Source: Thermococcus sp. JdF3 (GTDB lineage Archaea; Methanobacteriota_B; Thermococci; Thermococcales; Thermococcaceae). From it: a stretch of DNA of 64,000 nucleotides. Positions 45,022 to 54,952 of the stretch are shown here, one piece after another (the stretch's first letter is position 1; every line of letters starts with the position of its first letter). The DNA lies in NCBI RefSeq assembly GCF_012027495.1, contig NZ_SNUK01000001.1:62001-126000 (forward strand). The letters are read 5' to 3'. Position numbers and translations under genes: made by a program. The notes under the pieces are model-generated. The model ran no database searches and had not been told where the DNA came from. It worked only from the letters and a program-made list of their open reading frames with translations.

Positions 45022-46374
45022 ATGAGGATTCTTATCCTTGGGTTTGAGTACCTGCCCGTTAAGGTGGGCGGCCTTGCCGAGGCCGTGACGAGCATAGCCG
45101 AGGGGCTTGCCGAACTGGGAAACGAGGTCGTCGTTTTCACCCCCGACCACGGTAGAAACCTCGGCGAAGTCTTCGGCTCCTTCAGGGTTTCGGCCTCCGG
45201 CGGGGAGGTTTCGATAACCGTCAGAAAGCGTGAGCAGAACGGGGTGGTTGTCTACTCCCTCGGCGGGGGACTCCTCAGCGAGCCCGATGTTTACGGCCCG
45301 AGCTGGGAGGGCCTGCTCAGGAAAGCGGTTCTCTTTGGAAAGGCGAGCGTCGGGCTGATGAACGAGCTTATTGAAACCTTCAAGCCGGACGTAATCCACG
45401 CCCACGACTGGCACACCGTCTTTGCCCTCGGCCTCTTGAAGAAGTACTTCGGGACAAGGAGCGTCTTCACGGTCCACAGGCTCAACAAGGCGAAGATTCC
45501 AGCTCGCTACTTCGATGAAGCCAATCTCCCTGAACTCGCCCCCTACCCCGGGATAGACCCCGAGCATACCGCCTGCTACATCGCCGACATGGTCACGACA
45601 GTGAGCAGAAGCTATCTGTGGGAGGAGTGGAATTTCTTCAAGCACTTCGAGGGTAAGGTTACGCACGTCTTCAACGGTATAGACTGCTCCTTCTGGAACG
45701 AGGAGCTCATGGAGACGAAGGACCTTCCCAGGGAGGAGAGAAGGAGGCGCGTTCTGGAGCGCTTCGGCCTGAGCGATGGGAAGGCTTTCATGTTCATAGG
45801 ACGCTTTGACAAAGCTCAGAAGGGCGTTGACACCCTCCTCCGGGCGATAGAGGTTCTCTCAGCCGACCCTGCCTTTAAAGAGATGAGGTTCATCATAATC
45901 GGCAAGGGCGATCCGGAGCTTGAGGCCTGGGCCAGAGCCGTGGGAAACCGCTTCCCCGAGAACGTCAGGGTGGTTACCGAGCTCCTCGGCAGGGAAACCG
46001 TCAGAGAGCTCTACGGTTCGGTGGACTTCGTGATAATTCCCTCCTACTTCGAGCCCTTTGGTCTGGTGCAGCTTGAAGCCATGTGCCTCGGCGCGGTTCC
46101 GATAGGAAGTGCCGTTGGGGGGATAAAGGATACCGTAATAGACCTCAACTCCGACCCGGAGAACGCCACGGGACTGCTCGTCCCCCCGAGGGACGCTTTC
46201 GCGTTGGCGAGGGCAATGGTTCTCGCCAAGGAGCTGGACGAGGGAACATTGAGAAAGCTCCGCGAGAACGGAAAGAGAAGGGCCAGAAACGACTTCACGT
46301 GGGAGAACGCCTGCGGGAGGTACATGAAAGTTTACGGGGGGACGGTTGACAGGGCTGTCCCGTTCCTCCGCTAG
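45022..46374 (+). CDS. glgA: glycogen synthase, GT5 family
   Basis: A 450-residue glycosyltransferase of the GT-B fold. KVGGLAEAV (residues 14-22) binds the nucleotide sugar, HDWHT lies in the N-terminal lobe, and [11 protein letters not shown] in the C-terminal lobe contacts the donor. Known archaeal members extend alpha-1,4-glucan from UDP- or ADP-glucose. GGTGGTGTCA precedes the ATG at 45022; two upstream GTGs are in the ribosome site itself. Following the sugar regulator by 56 nt, it probably stores incoming maltodextrin carbon. Confidence 0.88.
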   Translation: MRILILGFEYLPVKVGGLAEAVTSIAEGLAELGNEVVVFTPDHGRNLGEVFGSFRVSASGGEVSITVRKREQNGVVVYSLGGGLLSEPDVYGPSWEGLLRKAVLFGKASVGLMNELIETFKPDVIHAHDWHTVFALGLLKKYFGTRSVFTVHRLNKAKIPARYFDEANLPELAPYPGIDPEHTACYIADMVTTVSRSYLWEEWNFFKHFEGKVTHVFNGIDCSFWNEELMETKDLPREERRRRVLERFGLSDGKAFMFIGRFDKAQKGVDTLLRAIEVLSADPAFKEMRFIIIGKGDPELEAWARAVGNRFPENVRVVTELLGRETVRELYGSVDFVIIPSYFEPFGLVQLEAMCLGAVPIGSAVGGIKDTVIDLNSDPENATGLLVPPRDAFALARAMVLAKELDEGTLRKLRENGKRRARNDFTWENACGRYMKVYGGTVDRAVPFLR

Positions 46375-46733
46375 CGCCAGCCGTACCCGGCCAGGAACTT
46401 CCTTTTCAATCTTTTTATCGTTCCGGAAACACCGAGGGTTCTGAATATGGCCCTCGAACCGTTTATCTCCGTAACAAGCGTCATGGCGAAGCGCAGTTCC
46501 TCCACATGCTTCCTATCAACTCTGACGATTCCGGTCTGGCTCTTCTCGTCGAACTTGATGAACCAGGGCTTTGCCCTCGCCGAGCCGAGGGTTCCCAGCG
46601 CTGAGATGCTCGCATCCCATATGGCCCTCTTTATCTCATCCTTCTTAAACGGCCTCTCCCCGATGACCTGAAAGGCTATGTAGCGGTGCTTGTCCCTCAG
46701 GGTGGGCGGCAGGTACTTCGGCTTCTCCCTCAT
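46371..46733 (-). CDS. rnp2: RNase P protein component 2 (Pop5 homologue)
   Basis: A 120-residue protein subunit of archaeal RNase P, which with Rnp3 activates the catalytic core of RNase P RNA. The sequence [20 protein letters not shown] at the start and [20 protein letters not shown] at the end are as I recall for the Pyrococcus horikoshii protein. Start at MREKPKY (46733); an ATG two codons upstream sits at a leaderless distance from box A CCTTTTTAAG (46761-46770) and is nearly as likely. The stop overlaps glgA's end by 4 nt. Confidence 0.9.
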   Translation of the reverse strand: MREKPKYLPPTLRDKHRYIAFQVIGERPFKKDEIKRAIWDASISALGTLGSARAKPWFIKFDEKSQTGIVRVDRKHVEELRFAMTLVTEINGSRAIFRTLGVSGTIKRLKRKFLAGYGWR

Positions 46734-46805
46734 AGGCATCTGCACAACTTTGCCCGCCAACCTTTTTAAGCTCTCCCCCGCGTTTAGGGTTAGCGAGGTG
46801 AGTGG

Positions 46806-47891
46806 ATGGTCTGGGAGACGCCTTACTTTTCATACGCTGTGAGAGAGCTTCCTAAGGGCTGTCAGCTCTGCGTCAGGGGTGAGAAGCTCGTCCTCTTCAC
46901 AACCGGGGTCTGCCCGAGGGACTGCTTCTACTGCCCGCTGAGCGAGCACAGAATGGGCGATGTTGTTTACGCCAATGAGAGACCCGTCAAAAGCTTGGAC
47001 GACGTGATCGAGGAGGCCCTTTTGATGGAGGCGAGGGGGACCGGCGTTACCGGCGGCGACCCTCTGACGAGGCTCGACAGAACGGCTGAGTATATCCGCG
47101 CCCTCAAGGGGGCCTTTGGCGAAAACTTCCACGTTCATCTGTATACGACGGGTGCCTTGGCGACCAAGAAGAACCTCGAAAAGCTCTACGATGCAGGTCT
47201 GGATGAGATACGATTCCACCCCGATCTGTTCAACCCGAACTCGAAGCTCTTCAGGATCGAGATAGAGAACATAAGGAACGCCTTCGACTTCGACTGGGAC
47301 GTCGGCGGCGAAATCCCATCGATTCCGGGAGGGTTCGAGAGAATGAAGTGGTACGCGGAGTTTCTCGATGACCTTGGGGCTAAGTTCCTCAACGTGAACG
47401 AGCTGGAGTTCAGCGAGACGAACCTGAGGGCGATTCTCGACAGGGGGTACAGGCCAATAAGCGATGAGAGCGCGGCCATCAAAGGCTCCCTTGAGCTGGG
47501 CCTGAAGCTCCTCGAATGGGGCGAGGAGAACACCTCCCTGAGCTACCACCTGTGCACGGCCAGGCTGAAGGATGCGGTCCAGCTCAAGAACAGGCTGAGG
47601 AGGATGGCGAGGAACGTTGCAAGGCCCTACATGGAGATAACCGAGGACGGGACGCTCCGCTTCGGCATAGCGGAATACGATGACCTCGACGAACTCTACA
47701 CGCTCCTCGTGGAGGAGGCCGAGGTCCCGCCTGAGTGGCTCTACATCAACCGCAAGAGGGGCAGGATAGAGATGCCGGAGGAGGTAGCGGTTGAGCTCGC
47801 CGAGGCTATCGAGGGCGACGTGAGGTTCTTCATCGTGGAGGAGTATCCGACGTGGGACAGGATAGAGGTGGAGAGGGTTCCACTGCCATAG
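46806..47891 (+). CDS. radical SAM protein
   Basis: A 361-residue enzyme with the radical SAM cluster motif CPRDCFYC (C36, C40, C43). A further cysteine pair precedes it (KGCQLC, C19 and C22). [10 protein letters not shown] is the SAM-binding GGE-like loop. The family resembles archaeal COG2108-type proteins once called pyruvate formate-lyase activating enzyme-related; the real reaction is unknown. GAGGTGAGTGG precedes the ATG; it diverges from rnp2 and converges on the ATPase gene 1 nt away. Confidence 0.82.
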   Translation: MVWETPYFSYAVRELPKGCQLCVRGEKLVLFTTGVCPRDCFYCPLSEHRMGDVVYANERPVKSLDDVIEEALLMEARGTGVTGGDPLTRLDRTAEYIRALKGAFGENFHVHLYTTGALATKKNLEKLYDAGLDEIRFHPDLFNPNSKLFRIEIENIRNAFDFDWDVGGEIPSIPGGFERMKWYAEFLDDLGAKFLNVNELEFSETNLRAILDRGYRPISDESAAIKGSLELGLKLLEWGEENTSLSYHLCTARLKDAVQLKNRLRRMARNVARPYMEITEDGTLRFGIAEYDDLDELYTLLVEEAEVPPEWLYINRKRGRIEMPEEVAVELAEAIEGDVRFFIVEEYPTWDRIEVERVPLP

Positions 47892-47892
47892 C

Positions 47893-48942
47893 TCATTCCA
47901 GGGCGAGCTTTACGAGTGGATCCGTGAGGCTGTACTCACCGTTTTTCTCTTCAACCCACCCCATCTTCTTCAGGTTCTTCAACAGCTCATGGAGTCTCGG
48001 CTCGGGGGTTCTCATCTTCTTGAGCTCCAGGTAGTCGCGTATGAGGCTCCACCGGTTGTAACCCATAGCTATTGCTCTCAAGATTCCAATGTACCGCCTG
48101 CTCCTTTTCTCGAGCTCTGAGAGCTCGCCGAAGATGAGCCCTTTGGCAACCTCCAGCGTGGCGTTCATGGCCTCCTGGAAGCTCCCCTTCTCAAGGTATT
48201 TCGCCCCAAACAGGACGAGCCAGCCGGGGATTCCATCGAGTACCGATACTGCTTTTTCAATGTCCTCTTCGGATACCTCAACACCCGCCTCTTTGAAACC
48301 TGCCTTTAAGAACGCCTTCGAGGTTTCTCCATCGAAGGGCCTCACGTAAACCTCTCCCCCCACCCTGCCGTAGAGCGGGCTCCCGTAGTCACCTATGCCC
48401 AGGAAGTCGTGGAGCAGACCGACCTCTGAGCCCGTTAGCACTATTCTGAGGTTCGGCAGGCTGTCGTAGGCGTGAGCAAAGAGCGCCAGCAGCTCTTTTC
48501 CACCCCTTGAACCGTAGAACCGGAGGTACTGGGCTTCGTCAAAGGCGATGATGAACCTCCCGGTTTTCTCACCGACCTCGTTCAGCTCCCTGAAAATCTC
48601 CCTCAGCGATGCTCCCCTTGGCTCGACCTCAAGGAACCTCAGGTTCAGCTTTAGCCGGAACTTGGAGAGAACCCTCTGCATCAGAATTCCCTTCGACTGG
48701 AGTTCTCTCACGAGGTCTTCTCTAGCTATGTGCCCGCTCTCGGCATAGAGTTCCCTGCAGTCTATCAGGATCCCCGGGTTCTCGCTGAGGTACGCCCTGA
48801 GCAGGGAGCTCTTTCCAACGCGCCTTATGCCGAGGAGGAGCGTTAGGGGATACCTCTCAATGCTCCTCTCCAGCTCCCTAAACTCCTCGTCCCTGTCAAA
48901 AATCTCCTCTCTCCTGCTCTTCGGTCTCAGGTCGAACAGCAC
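47893..48942 (-). CDS. archaeal AAA+ family ATPase (ATPase_2 type)
   Basis: A 349-residue P-loop ATPase of the archaeal ATPase family (pfam01637 type). It opens FDRDEEFRELERSIERYPL, with Walker A GIRRVGKSS at about residues 38-46 and Walker B FIIAFDEAQYL; TGSEVGLL is the sensor segment. The C-terminal 100 residues look like a winged helix (LIRDYLELKKMRTPEPRLHELLKNL). Start is GTG at 48942 with GGTGG upstream. Many such ATPases are linked to mobile elements or defence, but function is unproven. Palindromes cover its leader. Confidence 0.82.
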   Translation of the reverse strand: MLFDLRPKSRREEIFDRDEEFRELERSIERYPLTLLLGIRRVGKSSLLRAYLSENPGILIDCRELYAESGHIAREDLVRELQSKGILMQRVLSKFRLKLNLRFLEVEPRGASLREIFRELNEVGEKTGRFIIAFDEAQYLRFYGSRGGKELLALFAHAYDSLPNLRIVLTGSEVGLLHDFLGIGDYGSPLYGRVGGEVYVRPFDGETSKAFLKAGFKEAGVEVSEEDIEKAVSVLDGIPGWLVLFGAKYLEKGSFQEAMNATLEVAKGLIFGELSELEKRSRRYIGILRAIAMGYNRWSLIRDYLELKKMRTPEPRLHELLKNLKKMGWVEEKNGEYSLTDPLVKLALE

Positions 48943-48985
48943 TTACGCCACCGTAAGTAACTTACGGGGGCATAAGTTATAAGGG
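48941..48985 (-). promoter_or_regulatory. tandem palindromes in the ATPase leader
   Basis: ACTTACG-N4-CGTAAGT (48941-48958, perfect arms) overlaps the GTG start; next to it is AACTTA-N8-TAAGTT (48959-48978), which includes a third ACTTACG. The TATA-like CTTATAACTT lies at about 48973-48983 on the minus strand. Repeated half-sites from the TATA box to the start codon suggest tight repression, perhaps by the product itself. Confidence 0.6.
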
Positions 48986-49024
48986 TTTCGAAAAGGTTAT
49001 TTACCTTCGGGAATATTAACCACC

Positions 49025-49816
49025 ATGCGGGTCTTTGTCAGGGACTACCTCCTTCCCTGGGCATTCATTGTCGTCTTTTGGTTCGCCCTCTGGCTTATCG
49101 TCCCTCCAATGCGGGAACGCCTAAACGCCGTTAGCCTTCTAATCGTTTTCTTCCTCCTTGGAGTCTTCATCGCCGCTGCCCTTTACTTCGTAGGAAAAGC
49201 CCTTGAACGCTACGGCTACTCCCGCAATGACATAAGGCACCTTCCGGAGATAATCGAGAAAACCCACGGGAGGCTCTACCTTCCGAAAGAGGTGTTCAAT
49301 ATCGTCGGCGACGCCCTTGTCTTCTGGGGTATCTTTGCGTGGGCCCTTCTGGCGACGGGAGACCCAATGATGGGACTTCTAAGCGGAGTTGCAATGTTTG
49401 CTGAAATCATTGCCTTCTTCGTTCTCTTGGTCTCAATGGTCATCTGGGTTATTATCTTTCCCCATTCCCTCTACCGGCTCTTCACCGGGAGGGAGCCGGA
49501 CAGGGGGCTTTTGATTGGGGTTCCCATAAAGCAGAACCTCCTCTGCACGGCAGTCCTCGTCGCGGTCAGGCTCATAGCGCTTCATTCAAACTATCCAGCG
49601 AGTGATGATTTTATTGGGAAGATGGTGGCATTTGGAAGGAACGCGGAGTTGGTGGTCGCTCTCCTTGAGCTTTCGGGCCTAAACTTTCTGTTCGGTATAA
49701 TCGGCCTCTACGGGCCGAGAAAGGCTGGAAAGCTGACAGCGCTGGCATTGACTCTCATCGTCCTCGCGGAGCTGTGGGTTGCTTGGGGAATGCTCGTTGA
49801 TAACCTTCACCTTTAA
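49025..49816 (+). CDS. integral membrane protein, unknown function
   Basis: A 263-residue protein with about seven hydrophobic segments (first WAFIVVFWFALWLIV; then VSLLIVFFLLGVFIAAALYF; DALVFWGIFAWALLA; IIAFFVLLVSMVIWVII and others). A charged loop between the second and third contains a short motif IIEKTHGRLYLP. No transport or enzyme motif is recognised. It starts with leader CCACC after a TATA-like TTATTTACC, so is probably near-leaderless, and reads away from the ATPase. Confidence 0.78.
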   Translation: MRVFVRDYLLPWAFIVVFWFALWLIVPPMRERLNAVSLLIVFFLLGVFIAAALYFVGKALERYGYSRNDIRHLPEIIEKTHGRLYLPKEVFNIVGDALVFWGIFAWALLATGDPMMGLLSGVAMFAEIIAFFVLLVSMVIWVIIFPHSLYRLFTGREPDRGLLIGVPIKQNLLCTAVLVAVRLIALHSNYPASDDFIGKMVAFGRNAELVVALLELSGLNFLFGIIGLYGPRKAGKLTALALTLIVLAELWVAWGMLVDNLHL

Positions 49817-49850
49817 ATAGTTCAGTGGGACGAAAATTGAAATACTATGT

Positions 49851-51308
49851 TTAAAAATGGCTTATTATTTCCCTAATTTTGTTGGCTAAATGTTTTCTAA
49901 ATGCCCTTTTGTCTAGCACAATGAACGGAGAAGCATCCTCTCTGTTAACAAGACGGGATGTTATTCCCAGTTGGTTCATTTCGTTTAATACTGTTGCTAT
50001 CTCATTTTCAGAAACTTCTAGGGCTCTAATGAGCTCTACGAAAGTGCTTCTTGCTGTAGATGGGTCTGTAACATCGGCAACTTTGGCGATGACATAATAC
50101 ATGGCAAGCCGCTGGGCATAGTACGCAAAGTGTTGAGGTGGGCTTGTTCTGGCTATGAAAAATTCAAAAACCTCTTGAGGAACTTTGTAAACCTCACTTG
50201 TTGGACGCCACCGGGAGTCGTATTCATAGTCCCGTATTGCAAGTCCGAGTCTTTCTAGTTCTTCAAAAAATCTAAGGGCAAAATCTCTAAGTGTTGTTTT
50301 AGACAAAAATCTGGTGAGAAGATACACAGATGGAGCATATCGAGCTGGAGCTGTTGTTAGATGAGATCTAACAACTGTTGAAGTTAGTTCTTCTACAAGG
50401 TTTTTCTTGCTCTTTTTTGGTTGATAAATTGCACCATCGTACAGTTTTTCTAAGGGATGAATCTCGTAAACAATCTTATCATTCCGAGATAGAGAACCTA
50501 CCAGTGTCATCCATATCTCTGCCCCATGATCCTCTATGAGTCTATTTAATTCTCCATTGTGTTTTTGTATTAGACGATTGACAAGGGCACGACCAATAAG
50601 TATACTTCGTTCATTGGGCCGTAATATTAGTTTCCTGTCGTATCCCACTCCAACTCTCTCTGAGCTCGCTAACCTTAACTTTTCGAGAATGGTAATAACC
50701 TGTGGAGGCAAATTAACACTCTCGTATTCTCCTGGGATTCTCGCGGCAGGATTATATCCAACTCTTTGCTCCACTTGAAGCGATCCAGAGATATAAATTA
50801 TTCGCAGGGCATCAAAAACGTCTTCAACGAAATTATCCAGTCCCAGCTCTTGTAGTTCATCCTCAACCTCACGGAGAACAGAGTTTTGAGTATTGACAAT
50901 TTCAATAGCTGGCGTTTTTCTGTCCTCACGGGAAAAATACGGGTGCATTGGTGTTATTTTCAAGTCTTTACGTAGCTCATGTTCAAAAACATCTGGAGTG
51001 AGGACTTTTACTACCTCTCCATCAACAATGACTTTGCTAACATGTTTTGAGGGATTTAGTGTGACGATGTACTTGTAGGTGTATCCATTTAAGACAAGTT
51101 TTCTCGCATCTCTTGCGACATCTCCCTTATCAATTACTTCGACCCCTATAGTTACGGAGTCCTTTTTACCAACAACATCAACCCTTCCGTAACCCCCTTC
51201 GGGGAGGAGTGCAGGTTCTTCTTCCCTCGCGTTAAACCCATAAAACCTGAGAATATTCACAATGGTTCTTTTGACTTCATCATGGTGTGAATAGTTGTCC
51301 CTTATCAT
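49851..51308 (-). CDS. unrecognised 485-residue protein with nuclease-like N-terminus in an AT-rich island
   Basis: Base composition is clearly more AT-rich (about 40% GC by eye) than all neighbours, pointing to horizontal transfer. Residues about 25-110 (NAREEEPALLPEGGYGRVDVV, then SVTIGVEVIDKGD and YKYIVTLNPS) resemble a PD-(D/E)XK nuclease core, with D in RVDVVG and E in GVEV, but the usual ExK lysine is replaced. The middle (about 150-330) is helical; the C-terminus (ENEIATVLNEMNQLGITSRL) looks like a winged helix. GGTGATCTAA precedes the ATG. It may be a stand-alone defence or mobile-element gene; I could not place it in a family. Confidence 0.75.
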   Translation of the reverse strand: MIRDNYSHHDEVKRTIVNILRFYGFNAREEEPALLPEGGYGRVDVVGKKDSVTIGVEVIDKGDVARDARKLVLNGYTYKYIVTLNPSKHVSKVIVDGEVVKVLTPDVFEHELRKDLKITPMHPYFSREDRKTPAIEIVNTQNSVLREVEDELQELGLDNFVEDVFDALRIIYISGSLQVEQRVGYNPAARIPGEYESVNLPPQVITILEKLRLASSERVGVGYDRKLILRPNERSILIGRALVNRLIQKHNGELNRLIEDHGAEIWMTLVGSLSRNDKIVYEIHPLEKLYDGAIYQPKKSKKNLVEELTSTVVRSHLTTAPARYAPSVYLLTRFLSKTTLRDFALRFFEELERLGLAIRDYEYDSRWRPTSEVYKVPQEVFEFFIARTSPPQHFAYYAQRLAMYYVIAKVADVTDPSTARSTFVELIRALEVSENEIATVLNEMNQLGITSRLVNREDASPFIVLDKRAFRKHLANKIREIISHF

Positions 51309-51507
51309 TTAGATCACCGTTGCTATATGTTACCGACTCCAACATTTTAACTTTTATGTATTTAGCCCTTGCTTGGCTTGTTCAAGATAATTATAATTCT
51401 CATCTCAACGGTGCTGTAGCTGAGAAGGGGATTAGCCACATGACGGTTATGAAGAATGAACAGTTTTTTAATATTTTTCCGGTAAACCACTATCGAGGTG
51501 ATTGAGA

Positions 51508-51744
51508 ATGAAGTTTATCATAGTGAAGAAGTTTAGGAACGCGGAGGAGGTTGAGGAATTCATTGGTAGCAACAATGAAGGGCATCCATCGGGGTTACTG
51601 AAACTCGCCATGTTCTTGGTGGGAAGCTTTGGTATTTCAAAACTCCCCTCGCTGAGTGATGCTGGCAGAAATCTCCTAGTTCTAATCTGGGGCGTTTTAA
51701 TCTTCGTCTTGCTCCCCAAACTGTTGGATAGGAAGAAAGGGTAA
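51508..51744 (+). CDS. small single-helix membrane protein in the AT-rich island
   Basis: A 78-residue protein: a soluble start (KFIIVKKFRNAEEVEEFIGS) and a C-terminal membrane helix (LLVLIWGVLIFVLLPKLL) ending in basic residues. GAGGTGATTGAGA precedes the ATG. It diverges from the 485-residue gene across a 199-nt AT-rich gap and converges on ileS. No family recognised; whether it works with its divergent neighbour is open. Confidence 0.65.
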   Translation: MKFIIVKKFRNAEEVEEFIGSNNEGHPSGLLKLAMFLVGSFGISKLPSLSDAGRNLLVLIWGVLIFVLLPKLLDRKKG

Positions 51745-51748
51745 AAAG

Positions 51749-54700
51749 TCAGTTTTCAACTCTCTCAATCCCTATCTTCGCCTGAACCTCTGGCCACTCG
51801 ACGACGTAGCCCTTGGCTTCCCCGAAGCGAACTTCCACAGCTCTGGTCTCCTTCATCACGTAGTCGAGGTTCTCGCTGAGGAGCTCGCGGTTCTCGTCGG
51901 TGGTCTCTATGGTGACAACGATTCTGTCGTTCACGTCGAGGTCAAGCCTCTTGCGCATCTCCTGTATCCTCCTGACGAACTCCCTCGCGAGGCCCTCAGA
52001 GAGGAGCTCCCTCGTGAGGGTCTTGTCCACGAAGACTCTTCCGCCCTCGAACTCCTCGGCAACGAAGAAGTCCGGCAGCTTCTCCTCTATGCTCAGGTGC
52101 TCCCTGGTGAGGTGGAAGGTCTTTCCTTCAATCTCAACGTCCATCTCGCCCCTCTCGTAGAGCTCTCTGCCGTGCTCGTTTATCCACGCTATCACGAGCC
52201 TTGCATCTCCCTTGAACTCCGGACCGACCTTAGCGAAGTTCGGCTTTATGACGAGCTCCCTCTCTACCTTGCCAACGACGACCTCCTTGGCGTTGAGCTG
52301 GTCGCGGAGTATTCTGTTGAGTCTCTCGACGGCCTTCTTCACGGTCTCGTCCTCGGTTTCGACGATTATCCTCCTGACCGGGTAGCGGAGCTTTATCCTG
52401 GCCCTCTGTCTTGCGCTTGAGCCGGCCTCGACTATCCTCCTGACGTATTCCATCTCCCTCTCAAGTTCCTCGTCCCTGGTGCCCTCCTCGACCTTAGGCC
52501 AGTCGAGCAGGTGGACGCTCTCCACTCCGACGAACGGCCTCAGCATGTTCTGGTATATCTCCTCGGCTATGTAGGGCGTGAAGGGCGCCATGAGCCTCAG
52601 CAGGACGTCGAAGACCTTCCAGACGGTGTAGTATGCCGCCAGCTTGTCGGGGTCGTCGCCCTCGACCCACATGCGCTTCCTGATTAGGCGGACATACCAC
52701 CTGCTGAGGTCCTCAACGACGAAGTGGTATATCGCCCTGGTCGCCCTTGTGAGTCTGAAGGTCTCTATGCCCTCGGTGACGTCGCCTATCAGCCCGTTAA
52801 CCCTGCTGAGTATCCACCTATCCTCCTCGCGGAACGGAAGCTCCTCCGGCTTGAGCTTCGTCGGGTCGAAGTTATCCAGGCTCATGTAGGTGGCGCTCAA
52901 AACGTAGACGTTCCAGAGTATGTTGAGCATCCTCTTGACCTGAGCCAGGCCCTTCCAGCTGAACTTGAGGTTCTCCCAGGGGTTGGTGGCCCAGAGCATG
53001 TAGAACCTGAAGGGGTCCCTTCCCTCCTTCTGGACGACCTCCTCCGGCCTTATGATGTTGCCGAGGCTCTTGCTCATCTTGTCGCCCTTCTCGTCGAGGA
53101 CGTAGCCGTGCATCGCCACGTGCCTGTAGGGGACGGTGTCGAAGGCTATGACGCTGGCCGCCTGCTGGGAGTAGAACCACTTGGTGACCTGGTCCTCACC
53201 CTCGACTATGAAGTCCGCCGGCCAGAGTTTCCTGAAGTTCTCCTCAGTTCTCGGGTAGTCGAGGGAAGCCCAGCTCGCTATTCCGCTGTCGAACCAGACG
53301 TCAACGACGTCTTTAACGCGCCTCATCTCCTTGCCGTTGACCTTTATGATGAAGGCATCGACGTAGGGCCTGTGCAGGTCCTCCGGGCCGAGCTTCTCTT
53401 CGATGACCCTGAGCTTCTCCTCGTAGCTCTCCGGGAGCTCTATTCTCTCGCTGTTAACCTCTATCGCGACGCTGAGCTCCACCAGCTCCTTAAACGAGCC
53501 GACGACGTGTATCTCGCCGTCCTCGCTCTGCCATATCGGGAGCGGTATGCCCCAGTAGCGCTGCCTGCTTATGACCCAGTCGCCCGAGTTCATGACGCCG
53601 TTATCGTAGCGCACCTTCACCCAGTCCGGATACCAGGTCACCTTCTCGTCGTTCTCCTTGATTATGAGGTCCTTAACCTTGCTGACCTTGAGGAACCACT
53701 GGTCGGTTGCCCTGAATATGAGCGGGGTCTTGCAGCGCCAGCAGTGGGGGTACTTGTGCTCTATCGTTCCGGCCTTCACGAGGTAGCCCTTGGCTTTGAG
53801 GTGCTCTATTATCTCCGGATCGGCATCCTTGACGTAGGTTCCCTTCCAGTGGCCCTCGGTGTAGCGCCCCTCGTCGTCGACCGGGCTGTATACCGGCAGG
53901 CCGTACTGTCTGCCTATCTCGAAGTCCTCCTCACCGTGGCCCGGGGCGGTGTGGACAAGGCCGGTACCCTCCCCCAGCGTCACGTGCTCGCCGAGGATTA
54001 CGCGGTGGGCCCACTCGTACCCCTCGCGGAACTCCTTCTGGATCGGGTACTCGTCCATGAGGACGTGGACGTAGCGCACTCCCTCGAGCTCCTCGCCCTT
54101 GAACTCCTCAACTATCTCTCCCCTGACGCCGACCTCGCTCAGAACCCTCTCAACGAGGGCCTTCGCTATTATCCAGTACTCCTCTCCGTTCTCGGTCTCG
54201 ACCTTAACCTTGGCGTAGTCGTAGTCTGCGTGAACGGTGACGGCGAGGTTGGCCGGGAGGGTCCAGGGCGTGGTCGTCCAGATGAGGAGGTACTCGTTCT
54301 CCCTGCCCTCTATCGGGAACTTGACGTATATGCTCGGGTCCTCCCTTATCTTGTACTCGCCGCGGACCTCGTGTTCAGCCAGGGCAGTCTCACATCTCGG
54401 GCACCAGTGGAGAACGCGCTTGTCCTTCTCAAGCAGGCCCTTCTCGTGGGCCCTCTTGAGCGTGAACCAGCCCGATTCGATGTACTCGTTCTTTATCGTC
54501 ATGTAGGGGTTGTCCCAGTCCATCCAGACGCCGAGCTGCCTGAACTGTCCGGTCATCACTTTGAGGTTGTTGAGGGCGAACTCCTTGCACTTCCTGATGA
54601 AGTTGTCCACACCTATCTCGGTCTCTATGTCCTTCTTGGTCTTGAGCCCGAGGGCCTGCTCGACCTTGACCTCTATCGGAAGGCCATGCATGTCGAAGCC

Positions 54701-54952
54701 CGGCTGCCTGCGGACGTTGTAGCCCTGCATCGTCCTGAACCTTATCACCATGTCCTTGATTATCTTGTTCCAGGCAGTTCCGAGGTGTATTGCACCGCTG
54801 ACGTAGGGCGGCCCGTCGAGGAAGTAGTACTTCGGGCCGTTCTGGCGCGCGGTCTTCACCTTCTCGTAGGTGTTGTTCTCCTCCCAAAAGCGCTCGACCT
54901 TTTCCTCAAGCTTCCCTGGGGTATACTCCCTAAACTCCGGTTCCTTTATCAT
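51749..54952 (-). CDS. ileS: isoleucyl-tRNA synthetase
   Basis: A 1067-residue class I synthetase that charges tRNA-Ile. The HIGH-type motif is HLGTAWN (from about residue 57), the KMSKS motif is KMSKSLGN (about residue 627), and the editing domain occupies roughly residues 190-400 with GTGLVHTAPGHGEEDFE. Zinc-type cysteines appear in HWCPRCETAL and HCWRCKTPL. The C-terminus has the anticodon-binding domain and archaeal extension. GGAGGGTTTTGAC precedes the ATG. Complete, normal length. Confidence 0.97.
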   Translation of the reverse strand: MIKEPEFREYTPGKLEEKVERFWEENNTYEKVKTARQNGPKYYFLDGPPYVSGAIHLGTAWNKIIKDMVIRFRTMQGYNVRRQPGFDMHGLPIEVKVEQALGLKTKKDIETEIGVDNFIRKCKEFALNNLKVMTGQFRQLGVWMDWDNPYMTIKNEYIESGWFTLKRAHEKGLLEKDKRVLHWCPRCETALAEHEVRGEYKIREDPSIYVKFPIEGRENEYLLIWTTTPWTLPANLAVTVHADYDYAKVKVETENGEEYWIIAKALVERVLSEVGVRGEIVEEFKGEELEGVRYVHVLMDEYPIQKEFREGYEWAHRVILGEHVTLGEGTGLVHTAPGHGEEDFEIGRQYGLPVYSPVDDEGRYTEGHWKGTYVKDADPEIIEHLKAKGYLVKAGTIEHKYPHCWRCKTPLIFRATDQWFLKVSKVKDLIIKENDEKVTWYPDWVKVRYDNGVMNSGDWVISRQRYWGIPLPIWQSEDGEIHVVGSFKELVELSVAIEVNSERIELPESYEEKLRVIEEKLGPEDLHRPYVDAFIIKVNGKEMRRVKDVVDVWFDSGIASWASLDYPRTEENFRKLWPADFIVEGEDQVTKWFYSQQAASVIAFDTVPYRHVAMHGYVLDEKGDKMSKSLGNIIRPEEVVQKEGRDPFRFYMLWATNPWENLKFSWKGLAQVKRMLNILWNVYVLSATYMSLDNFDPTKLKPEELPFREEDRWILSRVNGLIGDVTEGIETFRLTRATRAIYHFVVEDLSRWYVRLIRKRMWVEGDDPDKLAAYYTVWKVFDVLLRLMAPFTPYIAEEIYQNMLRPFVGVESVHLLDWPKVEEGTRDEELEREMEYVRRIVEAGSSARQRARIKLRYPVRRIIVETEDETVKKAVERLNRILRDQLNAKEVVVGKVERELVIKPNFAKVGPEFKGDARLVIAWINEHGRELYERGEMDVEIEGKTFHLTREHLSIEEKLPDFFVAEEFEGGRVFVDKTLTRELLSEGLAREFVRRIQEMRKRLDLDVNDRIVVTIETTDENRELLSENLDYVMKETRAVEVRFGEAKGYVVEWPEVQAKIGIERVEN

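Noticed and set aside
51287-51505. A 72-residue plus-strand frame in the AT-rich gap
   Set aside because: No ribosome site, overlaps the start of the minus-strand gene, and the translation has no coherent pattern.
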